Source: Halobaculum sp. CBA1158 (lineage in GTDB: Archaea; Halobacteriota; Halobacteria; Halobacteriales; Haloferacaceae). Taken from it: a stretch of DNA of 64,000 bases. Numbering within the stretch: position 1 is the stretch's first letter; each line of letters begins with the position of its first letter. This document shows positions 1 through 7,487 of the stretch, in pieces. Made by a program: the position numbers and the translations under genes. The notes beneath the pieces are model-generated. The model worked only from the letters and a program-made list of their open reading frames with translations. It did no database searches and had not been told where the DNA came from. The stretch covers positions 1,860,001-1,924,000 of the forward strand of contig NZ_CP090371.1 in assembly GCF_021431925.1 (NCBI RefSeq), given 5' to 3'.

Positions 1-75
1 CGGACGGAGGTGGGGTCGTTCCTCCGGGACGCGCCGATCTCGCCGCGATTGGTCCGCGGCCGCGTCCGCTCCGTC

Positions 76-624
76 TCAGGCCTCGTGCTTGCGCGCGAGG
101 TCGGCGAACTTCTCGCGGACCTTGCGGATCTTCGGCTCGGCGTTGAACGTGCAGTAGCTGTCCGAGGGGTTCTTCTCGTAGTAGTCCTGGTGGTACTCCT
201 CCGCCTCGTAGAAGACCTCCAGGGGTTCGATCTCGGTGACGATCTCGTCGTCGTACGCGCCCTCGGCCTCGAGCTCGTCGACGAACCCCTCGACGGTCTC
301 GCGCTGCTCGTCGCTCTCGTACAACACGATCGAGCGGTACTGGGTGCCCACGTCCGGGCCCTCTCGGTTCAGCGTCGTCGGGTCGTGGACGGCGAAGAAC
401 ACGCCCAGCAGGTCCGCGTAGGTGACGACCTCGGGATCGAACTCGACGCGCGTCACCTCCGCGTGGCCCGTCTCCTCGCGGCACACGGCCTCGTAGCTGG
501 GGTTCTCGACGTGTCCGCCGGCGTAGCCGGAGGTCACGGTCCGGACGCCCTCGATCTGCTTGAACGCCGCCTCGGTGCACCAGAAGCACCCGCCGCCGAA
601 CGTCGCGGTCTCGGTGTGGCTCAT
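76..624 (-). CDS. msrA: Peptide-methionine (S)-S-oxide reductase MsrA
   Basis: A 182-residue protein of normal MsrA length. It reduces methionine-S-sulfoxide in proteins and free methionine, using a catalytic cysteine that is regenerated by thioredoxin. The catalytic motif GCFWCTE lies at residues 12-18 with Cys13 as the nucleophile; further family segments are GYAGG, GHAEVTRVEFDP, YRSIVLYE and EEYHQDYYEKNP. The open frame extends upstream, but the ATG at 624 gives the family-typical N terminus (MSHTETATFGGGCF), so I chose it. It stands alone on the minus strand, with a zinc-finger gene on the same strand upstream. A YC dipeptide near the C terminus could supply a resolving thiol. Family assignment is secure; cytosolic location is inferred from the absence of a signal peptide. 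Confidence 0.96.
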   Translation of the reverse strand: MSHTETATFGGGCFWCTEAAFKQIEGVRTVTSGYAGGHVENPSYEAVCREETGHAEVTRVEFDPEVVTYADLLGVFFAVHDPTTLNREGPDVGTQYRSIVLYESDEQRETVEGFVDELEAEGAYDDEIVTEIEPLEVFYEAEEYHQDYYEKNPSDSYCTFNAEPKIRKVREKFADLARKHEA

Positions 625-766
625 ACCTGATCGAAGGCGCTTGCCGGGCGTAAGGCTACCGCCGTCAACTCCTCGTCGAGGGGCTCGGGTGACGGGTCGT
701 AACCCACGGCGGGTCGCTCTTCCGTTCGCCGAACTGATGTGCCGGTGCTCCGCGTCGCCGGCGGCG

Positions 767-1141
767 TCAGCCGTCTGTCGTCGACTCCCTCGACCTCCGC
801 GGCTCGACGCCCTCGAAGTAGCGGTCGTAGTGGGACGCACAGCCGGGATTGAACTCGATCCCGCACGCCGGACACGCGAACCCGCAGTCGAGATACGCCC
901 GGACCGAGAGGCGCTCGCCGCAGCCGCCACACAGCACCGCCGGCTCGTCGAACCGCTCTCGCGGCCACGGCTCGGCGGGATGGTCGGCGACCGCGTCGTG
1001 ACACGCCGAACACGGGACGAACGACTCACAGCAGCCGAACCGGAGCGCGATCACGTCGCGCGGGCCGTCGTAGTGGGCACATCGCGTCGCCGAGTCGACG
1101 TCGACGCCCCGAACGAGCGTGCCGTGAACTATCCGTTCCAC
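767..1141 (-). CDS. CHY-type zinc-finger protein
   Basis: A small cysteine- and histidine-rich protein. From the GTG at 1141 it is 124 residues; the frame is open to an ATG at 1207, which would add 22 arginine-rich residues that do not look like family sequence. Zinc-ligand segments in order are TRCAHY, CCESFVPCSACHD, CGGCGERL and CGFACPACGIEFNPGCASH, the arrangement of CHY zinc fingers. In eukaryotes this domain occurs in the ubiquitin ligase RCHY1; in archaea and bacteria it is usually a standalone protein of unknown role, so binding of several zinc ions is the only function I infer. It is on the same strand as msrA but about 140 bp upstream, so co-transcription is possible but not evident. 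Confidence 0.8.
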   Translation of the reverse strand: MERIVHGTLVRGVDVDSATRCAHYDGPRDVIALRFGCCESFVPCSACHDAVADHPAEPWPRERFDEPAVLCGGCGERLSVRAYLDCGFACPACGIEFNPGCASHYDRYFEGVEPRRSRESTTDG

Positions 1142-1886
1142 GACCGGATCGGCGGGTCGAGCCGACAAAATCGTTCGGACAACTCGGGACCCTCGCCGGC
1201 GACCCACGACTCGGAACCGTCACCGCTGACCCACGACCTGATATCGTCGCCGGCGACACCCCCACGAATGGCGATGGCGGTCGGCGACCGTTACCGTCCG
1301 GTTTACTACGTCGACGCGTCCCCTCACGCACGATGCTCGCGAGCGCGATCGCCGGGTGGATCGATCCCGATCTTCATGGACAGTCGTTCGGGAGGCCGTC
1401 GGCGGCGCGCTCGCGACCGACCGCAGCACCCAGTTCCGTCGTCACCGACGCCTCCGGCAGAGTCGTCACTCCCAGCGCCGACCGATCGCCCCTGACGATT
1501 CCGGGGGTCTCATCCGGTATACCCGACGGATAACAATACTCGGCCCCCGTGACGTATCCATCGCTCGCCGACGAGGGTCCGTCGCCGCCCTCGACGCGAG
1601 TGACCCCGACGCGACCCCGCTTCGGTGTCTCACACCGCGGTCGCGGGTCGATCGGGGCGCAGCGGCCTGTCCGGGCGGCTCCCGACCGCCCGTCGCATCA
1701 CACCCCGACCCGGCCGCGCCACCGAGCGCGGCCTCCCCCGACTCCGGTTTCGCCTCCGCGGACGACGCCCCCGTCGTCCGCCTTCCGATTCTTTGACCGG
1801 GCTTCCGACCGATCGATCGCCCGTGGGATCGACGAGCGAGTTCCGAACGGGATAGCTTATTGGTCGCAGGCGGCGAGCCACCCCTA
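1142..1886. other. Intergenic stretch without a convincing gene
   Basis: About 745 bases between the CHY zinc-finger gene and the adenine methylase. Several overlapping frames are open on both strands, but their translations are Arg/Pro/Ser-rich in every frame. That is the usual by-product of high-GC DNA, and no frame has an acidic haloarchaeal composition or a recognisable domain. A TATA-like element for the methylase sits at the right end. Otherwise I see nothing that can be assigned. Confidence 0.6.
1854..1863 (+). promoter_or_regulatory. TATA-like box of the adenine methylase
   Basis: An AT-rich element (AGCTTATTGG) in GC-rich surroundings, centred about 29 bp before the ATG at 1887. That is the spacing of a haloarchaeal leaderless transcript. 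It supports the ATG at 1887 over the upstream in-frame start at 1860. Confidence 0.5.
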
Positions 1887-2828
1887 ATGGCGGATCCCGT
1901 GTTGAAGTGGGCCGGCGGCAAGCGCCAACTGCTCGAGGAGATCTACGCCCGCTTCCCCTCGGAGTTCGCGGAGTATCACGAGCCGTTCCTCGGCGGCGGC
2001 GCGGTCTTCTTCGACATGGAGCCCCGGGGCGGAACGGTCAACGACACGAATCCGCGGCTCGTCAACTGCTATCGAGTGATTCGCGACCGACCCGAGGAAC
2101 TCGCCGACCGACTCGCCGCGTTCGACGACCCGGAGAGCGACCCGGATCCGGAGCTCGCGTTCGCCGCCGAGGACTGGAAGGACAGGTCGGTCGACCAGTA
2201 CTTCTACCAGCAGCGCGCGCGGTTCAACCGACGGGCATACGCCGACGAGACGTGGCCCGACGACGAGCGGTCGCGGATCGAGGAGGCGGCGCTGCTGGTG
2301 TACCTGAACCGGACGTGTTACAACGGCCTCTACCGCGAGAACAGCGACGGCGGCTTCAACGTCCCCATCGGACGGTACGCCGACCCGGACTGGGTCCAGG
2401 CCGATCGGATCCGCGAGGCGAGCGACGCGCTCGCGCGGACCGAGATCCGAAACGAGGACTTCGAGTACGTCCTCGACGCCGCCGCGGAGGGCGACCTGGT
2501 GTACGTCGATCCGCCCTACGAGCCGATGTCCGCGACGGCCGACTTCGCGGAGTACAGCGCCGAGGGGTTCGATCGCGACGATCAGGAACGCCTCCTCCGG
2601 GTGGCGTCCGAGTTGGACGAGCGGGGCGTGAACGTCGTCCTCTCGAACAGCGGCGTGACGTTCGAGCGCTACCGCGAGGCCGGGTTCGACGTGACGAGGG
2701 AGGGCGCGACGCGCAGCATCAACAGCGACGAGACCGCACGCGGCGAGGTCGACGAGATCATCGCGACGAACGTCCCCGAGGAGGAGCGGTCGGAGTCGCC
2801 GGGGCAGGCGTCGATCGCCGACTTCTGA
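1887..2828 (+). CDS. DNA adenine methylase, D12 class (Dam-like)
   Basis: A 313-residue N6-adenine DNA methyltransferase of the D12 (MethyltransfD12) class. It transfers a methyl group from S-adenosylmethionine to adenine in double-stranded DNA. WAGGKR at residues 8-13 is the glycine-rich N-terminal motif, EPFLGGGAVFF follows at about 33-43, and the catalytic DPPY is at 208-211 (VYVDPPYEPM). The ATG at 1887 fits both the family N terminus and the TATA-like box upstream; an in-frame start at 1860 would add nine residues. No restriction endonuclease, specificity subunit or mobile-element gene lies next to it, so it looks like an orphan methylase. Its target sequence cannot be read from the protein. 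Confidence 0.9.
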   Translation: MADPVLKWAGGKRQLLEEIYARFPSEFAEYHEPFLGGGAVFFDMEPRGGTVNDTNPRLVNCYRVIRDRPEELADRLAAFDDPESDPDPELAFAAEDWKDRSVDQYFYQQRARFNRRAYADETWPDDERSRIEEAALLVYLNRTCYNGLYRENSDGGFNVPIGRYADPDWVQADRIREASDALARTEIRNEDFEYVLDAAAEGDLVYVDPPYEPMSATADFAEYSAEGFDRDDQERLLRVASELDERGVNVVLSNSGVTFERYREAGFDVTREGATRSINSDETARGEVDEIIATNVPEEERSESPGQASIADF

Positions 2829-2905
2829 GACGGGATCGGGGGCGATCCGGACGGCTTCGAACCCCTTCCGGGTGCTGTTCGGCCTCGCTTCGCTCGTCCA
2901 GAACA

Positions 2906-2978
2906 GCCGGGGGCGGGATTCGAACCCGCGAAGTCTCGATTACAAGTCGAGTGCATGCACCGCCCATGCTCCCCCGGC
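2906..2978 (-). tRNA. tRNA-Thr (anticodon UGU)
   Basis: On the minus strand this 73-nt segment folds as a tRNA. The acceptor arms GCCGGGG/CCCCGGC pair, the D stem is GCAT/ATGC, the anticodon stem CTCGA/TCGAG encloses the loop CTTGTAA with anticodon TGT (decodes ACA, Thr), and the T arm is GCGGG-TTCGAAT-CCCGC. There is no intron and CCA is not encoded. In this alignment position 8 is G rather than the usual U. It lies in a convergent gap between the methylase and the acetyltransferase gene. Confidence 0.95.
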
Positions 2979-3017
2979 GCGGGGCACCGCGAGGATACTG
3001 TGTCCTCCGGTTAATCG

Positions 3018-3572
3018 CTATCGCTTCGCGTCCTCGACGCGCTTCTGTAACTCGACGCGGTGGGGTTCGTAGCCGTTTCGTCGGTAGAACCGCCGCGCGC
3101 GCTCGTTGTCCGCCATCGCCTCCAGCGCGACCGCGTCCGCGCCGGCGTCGACCAGCGCCGCCTCCCCGCGGGCGAGCAGTCGCGAACCGACGCCGTCGCC
3201 GCGGTACGCCGGTCGGACGTAGAGGTTGTGGACGACCCCCCGGCGGAGCGTCCGCTCGTAGCCGCCGGTCTCGATCCCGCAGGTGAGAAAGCCGACGACG
3301 CCGCGCTCTCGCGCCGAGTCGGGGCCGCCGGCGGCGACATCGCCGGCGACGTGGGCGACGAACAGGCCGCCCGTGACGACCGCGCGGGCGGCGGCCTCGC
3401 GGGCGGCGGCCCGGTTCTCCTCCCCGCGGAGCGTCGTCCCGTGGATCCGCTGGCCCTCCGCGAGCGCGACCCAGAGGTCCGCGACCGCGTCCGCGTCGTC
3501 CATCTCTCCCTCGCGGACGGCGACCGCCTCGTCGCCGGCGCGTTCCCCCGGATCCTCGAAGCCTCCCGTCAC
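3018..3572 (-). CDS. GNAT-family N-acetyltransferase
   Basis: An acetyl-CoA-dependent acetyltransferase of the GNAT superfamily, about 184 residues from the chosen GTG. Family features are an N-terminal DDADAVADLWVAL segment (first strand and helix), VVHNLYVRPAYRGDGVGSRLL (motif A, the pantetheine pyrophosphate loop within RGDGVGSRL) and ADNERARRFYRRNGYEP (motif B). Start choice is uncertain: the frame is open to 3812, and starts at 3572 (GTG) or a little downstream are plausible because GNAT domains begin just before the DDADAV segment. The substrate cannot be inferred. The gene is convergent with the methylase and tRNA-Thr and divergent from the transport cassette to its right. Confidence 0.82.
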   Translation of the reverse strand: MTGGFEDPGERAGDEAVAVREGEMDDADAVADLWVALAEGQRIHGTTLRGEENRAAAREAAARAVVTGGLFVAHVAGDVAAGGPDSARERGVVGFLTCGIETGGYERTLRRGVVHNLYVRPAYRGDGVGSRLLARGEAALVDAGADAVALEAMADNERARRFYRRNGYEPHRVELQKRVEDAKR

Positions 3573-3811
3573 ATCCGATCGTGTGCGTCGACCGGCTTGG
3601 CGTTTGTGCACGTGAGTGACGCAGACGGACGTCCTCCCGTCATCGTCCCGCGGTTCGAAGCGATCGCTGGCGATTCGGTCGAAGATCCGGCGGCGAACGG
3701 GTCGTGGACGTGACGGCTGGGAGGTTCCTGTCGGACTCCCGACGCCGTACGGCGGCGTGAGCGAAGCGTTAAGTGTGTTCGGTGACCCCGAACCCGTGAG
3801 AAGTACCAACA

Positions 3812-4918
3812 ATGGGCATCAGCGAAACGTACACACGCGGGAGGGCACTCGCCGTGGACCGACCGTTCGCGCTCGCCGCGCTGACGGTCGTCGCGCTCCT
3901 GTTTCTCGACGTGATCAGACAGGTGGCGACGCCGGGCGGGCTCACGGGCATTCGCCTTGCCACGTATCTGTGGGACGGCCTCGTCGTCGGCCTGTCGATC
4001 GGAGTCGCGGGCGTGGGGCTCTCGATGACGTACAGCATTCTGAACTTCGCGAACTTCGGCCACGGCGACTACGTCACCTCCGGCGCGTTCGCCGGCTGGG
4101 CCGCCACGTGGGTGGTCGCCGGCGTCGGACAGTTCGACCTCTCGACGCTGCTTTTCATCGGGTCGGTGTCGACGCGGGAGCTCGGCGTCTCGATGCTCGA
4201 GACCCCGCTCGCGATCATCGTCGGGCTGGCCGTGGCGGCGGTCGCGACGATCGTCCTCTCGCTCGTCATCGACCGACTCGTCTATCGGCCGATGCGCGAC
4301 GAGGGAGGGATCACGCTGTTGATCGCGTCGATCGGCGTCGCGCTCGCGCTCCGATACAGCATCTACATCGTCTTCGGACAGCGCACGCGCGGCCTCACCG
4401 ACGCGCAGTCGGTTCCGGAGTTCGCGATCGCGATCGGGGCCGGGTCGCTGGAGATCGGCGGCCACGAGATGACGCTCGTCGTCGTCGCGGCCGCGCTGAT
4501 GCTCGGCGTCCACTTCCTGCTCCAGACGACGAAGCTCGGAAAGGCGATGCGGGCGATGGCGGACAACGAGGACCTCGCGCGCGTCACCGGCATCCCGACC
4601 GAGCGGGTCGTCCGCTTCACGTGGATCATCGGCGGCGGGCTGGCCGGCGCGGGCGGCTTCCTCATCGCGCTGGAGCGCGGCGCGATGAACTTCCAGTTCG
4701 GGTGGATCCTCCTGTTGCTCATCTTCGCGGCGGTCATCCTCGGCGGCATCGGGTCGATCTACGGGGCGATGTTCGGCGGGATCACCATGGGGCTCGCACA
4801 GAGTCTCTCGCTGGTGTGGCTTCCGAGCGAGTTCTCCACGGTCGCGGCGTTCGCGGTGATGATCGTCGTGTTGCTCGTGAAGCCCGACGGGCTGTTCTCG
4901 GGGGTGACGACCGCGTGA
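3812..4918 (+). CDS. livH: Branched-chain amino-acid-type ABC transporter permease, LivH-like
   Basis: A 368-residue membrane protein, one of the two permease subunits of a LivHMGF-type (HAAT) importer. Hydrophobic segments run through the whole length after a short polar N terminus. Family-diagnostic stretches are GLSMTYSILNFANFGHGDYVT near residues 68-88 and GAGGFLIALERG followed by FAAVILGGIGSIYGAMFGG near 285-325. The ATG follows an AT-rich element (GCGTTAAGTG, about 40 bp upstream) and a small inverted repeat TTCGG-N5-CCGAA at 3778-3792. Its stop overlaps the GTG of the next permease (GTGA), so all four transporter genes form one translational unit. Substrates of this family include Leu/Ile/Val, urea and short amides; the substrate here cannot be told. 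Confidence 0.9.
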   Translation: MGISETYTRGRALAVDRPFALAALTVVALLFLDVIRQVATPGGLTGIRLATYLWDGLVVGLSIGVAGVGLSMTYSILNFANFGHGDYVTSGAFAGWAATWVVAGVGQFDLSTLLFIGSVSTRELGVSMLETPLAIIVGLAVAAVATIVLSLVIDRLVYRPMRDEGGITLLIASIGVALALRYSIYIVFGQRTRGLTDAQSVPEFAIAIGAGSLEIGGHEMTLVVVAAALMLGVHFLLQTTKLGKAMRAMADNEDLARVTGIPTERVVRFTWIIGGGLAGAGGFLIALERGAMNFQFGWILLLLIFAAVILGGIGSIYGAMFGGITMGLAQSLSLVWLPSEFSTVAAFAVMIVVLLVKPDGLFSGVTTA

Positions 4919-6588
4919 GCGTCGTCGCCGACGGCGACCGCGAGGTCCCCGGCTGGACGCCGTACCGCGAGTGGTTCCGCGACCGGTGGGCCGAGGGCGG
5001 CGCGGTCGCGTGGGGTACCGCGCTGGGCCACCTGCTCGTGGGGGCCGTGGTGTTCGCGCTCGTGGCCGGCTTCGACCTCGGCACGCTCCCGCTGGGCGGG
5101 AGCCTCATCTGGTTCCTCTATCTGACGATCACGGTCGGGGTGTTGTACGCCGCGACGGCCCCGCCCGCCGAGCCGTACGTGACATGGCTCGAGGACCGCT
5201 GGATGGACTCGGACACGGACAAACTGCTCATCGTCCTGGGCCACGTCGTCGTCGTGTTCTTCGTGTTCGCGGTCGCGCTCGGTCTGCCGTTCAACGGGCT
5301 GATGGGCGCGCTCGCGTCGGTGTTCTTCTTCACCGCCGTCTACGCGATGATGGTGTTGGCGCTCAACCTCCATTGGGGGTACGCCGGGGTGTTCAACATC
5401 GGCGTCGCCGGATTCATGGCCGTCGGCGTGTACGTGATGGCGATCCTGTCCTCGCCGACGGAGGGCGGGGCCGCGTCCGTCCCGGGGTTGGGGCTGCCCC
5501 TCCCGATCGGAATCGCCGGCGGCGTGCTCGCGGCCGCGCTCGTCGGACTGGTCGCAGCGCTGCCGGCGCTGCGACTGCGCGCCGACTACTTCGCGATCGT
5601 CACCGTCGCGCTCTCGGAGATCATCCGCCTGACGCTCAACTCCCGGGCGCTCCAGGAGTTCTCGGTGCCGTGGGTGAGCCTCGAGGGGGGCGTGTCGCTG
5701 ACGAGTCGCGTGACCGGCACCGGCGGCGCGACCGGGATAACGATGCCCGGCAACCCGCTTCGCCTCCTGTTTTACGACGGGTTCGGCGCGGGCGCGGAAC
5801 CCGCGCTGCTCGGGTCGGTGCTGTTCCCGCTGTTCGAGGGGCTCCGGATCGAACTGATCCCGCCGGGGTCGTCGTGGCTCGGGATCGTTCCGCTGCCGGC
5901 GTTCACGCTGGATCTCGCTATCCAGCCGTCGGTCATCAGCAACTGGGCGTACGTGGTCGTGTTGACCGGGTTCGTCGCGCTGTTTTACGTCCTGCTGGCC
6001 CGCACGGGCAACTCCCCGTTCGGGCGCGTCCTCAAGGCGATCCGCGAGGACGAGATCGTCGCGCAGTCGCTCGGCAAGGACACCCGGCGGTTCAAGATCG
6101 TCGCGTTCATGGTCGGCTGCGGGCTGATGGGGCTGGGCGGCATCCTCTGGCAGGGGAGCCAGGGGTTCACCAACCCGGGCGCGTTCCGGCCGATCATCAC
6201 CTTCTACATCTGGGTCGCGCTCATCATCGGCGGGGCCGGGTCCAACACCGGAAGCGTGCTCGGCGGCGCGCTGTTCGCCGGCGCGATCTGGGAGGGGCCC
6301 GTGTACGTCCGCCGAGTCGTCACCAACTACGTCGAGTTCGGAGACACGCCGAGCACCTTCCCGGGCGCGGTCGCGCCGTTCGTCGAGGGCGAGGTGCTCC
6401 CGTTCCTCGCGTTCCTGCTCGACAACGTCTCGGCGCTGCGATTCATCCTGGTGGGCGTCATCCTCGTGTTGCTGATGCAGACGCGCCCCGAGGGGCTGCT
6501 GGGCCACCGCAAGGAGGAGGCCGCTGCGATCTCGCTGGGGCGTCCGTCCGCCGGCGACGACGCCGCGACCGACGGGGGTGAACAATGA
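4915..6588 (+). CDS. livM: Branched-chain amino-acid-type ABC transporter permease, LivM-like
   Basis: The second permease subunit, 557 residues from a GTG at 4915 that overlaps the LivH stop codon. The frame is open far upstream, but the GTGA junction and the LivH coding region rule out an earlier start. It is longer than a typical LivM (roughly 300-420 residues) because of an N-terminal region of about 150 residues with extra hydrophobic segments. The conserved core starts near LNLHWGYAGVFNIGVAGFMAVG and includes LPALRLRADYFAIVTVALSEIIR and, later, GLMGLGGILWQGSQGF. A soluble tail follows. The ATGA overlap with the following ATPase gene indicates coupled translation. Confidence 0.9.
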   Translation: MSVVADGDREVPGWTPYREWFRDRWAEGGAVAWGTALGHLLVGAVVFALVAGFDLGTLPLGGSLIWFLYLTITVGVLYAATAPPAEPYVTWLEDRWMDSDTDKLLIVLGHVVVVFFVFAVALGLPFNGLMGALASVFFFTAVYAMMVLALNLHWGYAGVFNIGVAGFMAVGVYVMAILSSPTEGGAASVPGLGLPLPIGIAGGVLAAALVGLVAALPALRLRADYFAIVTVALSEIIRLTLNSRALQEFSVPWVSLEGGVSLTSRVTGTGGATGITMPGNPLRLLFYDGFGAGAEPALLGSVLFPLFEGLRIELIPPGSSWLGIVPLPAFTLDLAIQPSVISNWAYVVVLTGFVALFYVLLARTGNSPFGRVLKAIREDEIVAQSLGKDTRRFKIVAFMVGCGLMGLGGILWQGSQGFTNPGAFRPIITFYIWVALIIGGAGSNTGSVLGGALFAGAIWEGPVYVRRVVTNYVEFGDTPSTFPGAVAPFVEGEVLPFLAFLLDNVSALRFILVGVILVLLMQTRPEGLLGHRKEEAAAISLGRPSAGDDAATDGGEQ

Positions 6589-7487
6589 GCGCCGACGCCG
6601 ACTCCGATACTGACGCCAACGTCGACGCCGATCCGGCGACGGGAGACGCGACGCCGACGGAGACGACGGACGGCGAGGAGGTCGACGCCGCGGGGGCCGG
6701 GCGCGTCGCCGCCGACGCCGCCCACCCGCTGGTCGTGGAGGACCTCCACAAGACGTTCGGCGGGATCAAAGCCGTCGACGGCGCGAGTTTCTCGGTCGCC
6801 GAGGGGTCGCTGACGGGACTCATCGGCCCGAACGGCGCGGGCAAGTCGACGACGTTCAACTGCATCACGGGCGTCCACACGCCGACCTCGGGGACCGTGA
6901 CGTTCCGCGGGCAGGACATCACCGGAATGTCCCCCCATCGGGTCGCCCAGCAGGGGCTCGTGCGGACGTTCCAGATCGCTCGCGAGCTGCCCGAAATGAC
7001 CGTCCTCGAGAACATGATGCTCGCGCGGCAGGGACAGACCGGCGAGCGTCTGATCCACTCGGTGTTGCCGGGGCTGCGCGACCGCGTCGTTCGCGAGGAG
7101 GAGGAGCTGCTGGAGCGGGCCTGGCAGCAGCTGGAGTTCTTCGAGATCGATCACCTCGCCGACGAGTACGCGGGCACCCTCTCGGGCGGACAGCGCAAGC
7201 TGCTGGAGATGGCGCGCGCGCTGATGACCGACCCCGAGATGGTGCTGCTGGACGAACCGCTCGCCGGCGTCAATCCGACGCTCGAGGAGAAGCTGCTCGA
7301 CCGGATCCACGAACTTCGCGAGCGGGGCAACACGTTCCTGCTCGTGGAACACGACATGGACGTCATCATGAACAACTGCGAACACGTCATCGTCATGCAC
7401 CAGGGGCAGGTGCTCGCGGAGGGTACTCCCGAACAGATCACCGGCAACGAACGCGTCGTCGAGGCGTATCTCGGAGGCGACGTATGA
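6585..7487 (+). CDS. livG: Branched-chain amino-acid-type ABC transporter ATP-binding protein, LivG-like
   Basis: A 300-residue ABC ATPase that, with LivF, powers the LivHM permeases from the cytoplasmic face. Walker A is GPNGAGKST at residues 81-89, the signature LSGGQ is at 199-203, Walker B (MVLLDEP) follows, and the H-loop lies in LLVEHDMDVIM. LivG-specific features are the VRTFQIARELPEMTVLENMMLA segment and the C-terminal ...NERVVEAYLGGDV. An acidic, Thr/Asp-rich extension of roughly 45 residues precedes the domain, a common haloarchaeal addition. Its start overlaps the LivM stop, and its stop overlaps the LivF start (ATGA at 7484). Confidence 0.93.
   Translation: MSADADSDTDANVDADPATGDATPTETTDGEEVDAAGAGRVAADAAHPLVVEDLHKTFGGIKAVDGASFSVAEGSLTGLIGPNGAGKSTTFNCITGVHTPTSGTVTFRGQDITGMSPHRVAQQGLVRTFQIARELPEMTVLENMMLARQGQTGERLIHSVLPGLRDRVVREEEELLERAWQQLEFFEIDHLADEYAGTLSGGQRKLLEMARALMTDPEMVLLDEPLAGVNPTLEEKLLDRIHELRERGNTFLLVEHDMDVIMNNCEHVIVMHQGQVLAEGTPEQITGNERVVEAYLGGDV

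Noticed and set aside
10-630. Plus-strand open frame over msrA
   Set aside because: Exact antisense of msrA, with Leu/Val/Arg-rich shadow composition and no domain.
1466-1921. Open frames on both strands in the gap before the adenine methylase
   Set aside because: Arg/Pro/Ser-rich in all frames, mutually overlapping, no acidic signature, no motif; the minus-strand one also overlaps the methylase start.
3018-3812. 264-residue version of the GNAT gene starting at 3812
   Set aside because: The added N terminus has no acetyltransferase sequence and would overlap the livH start and promoter region.
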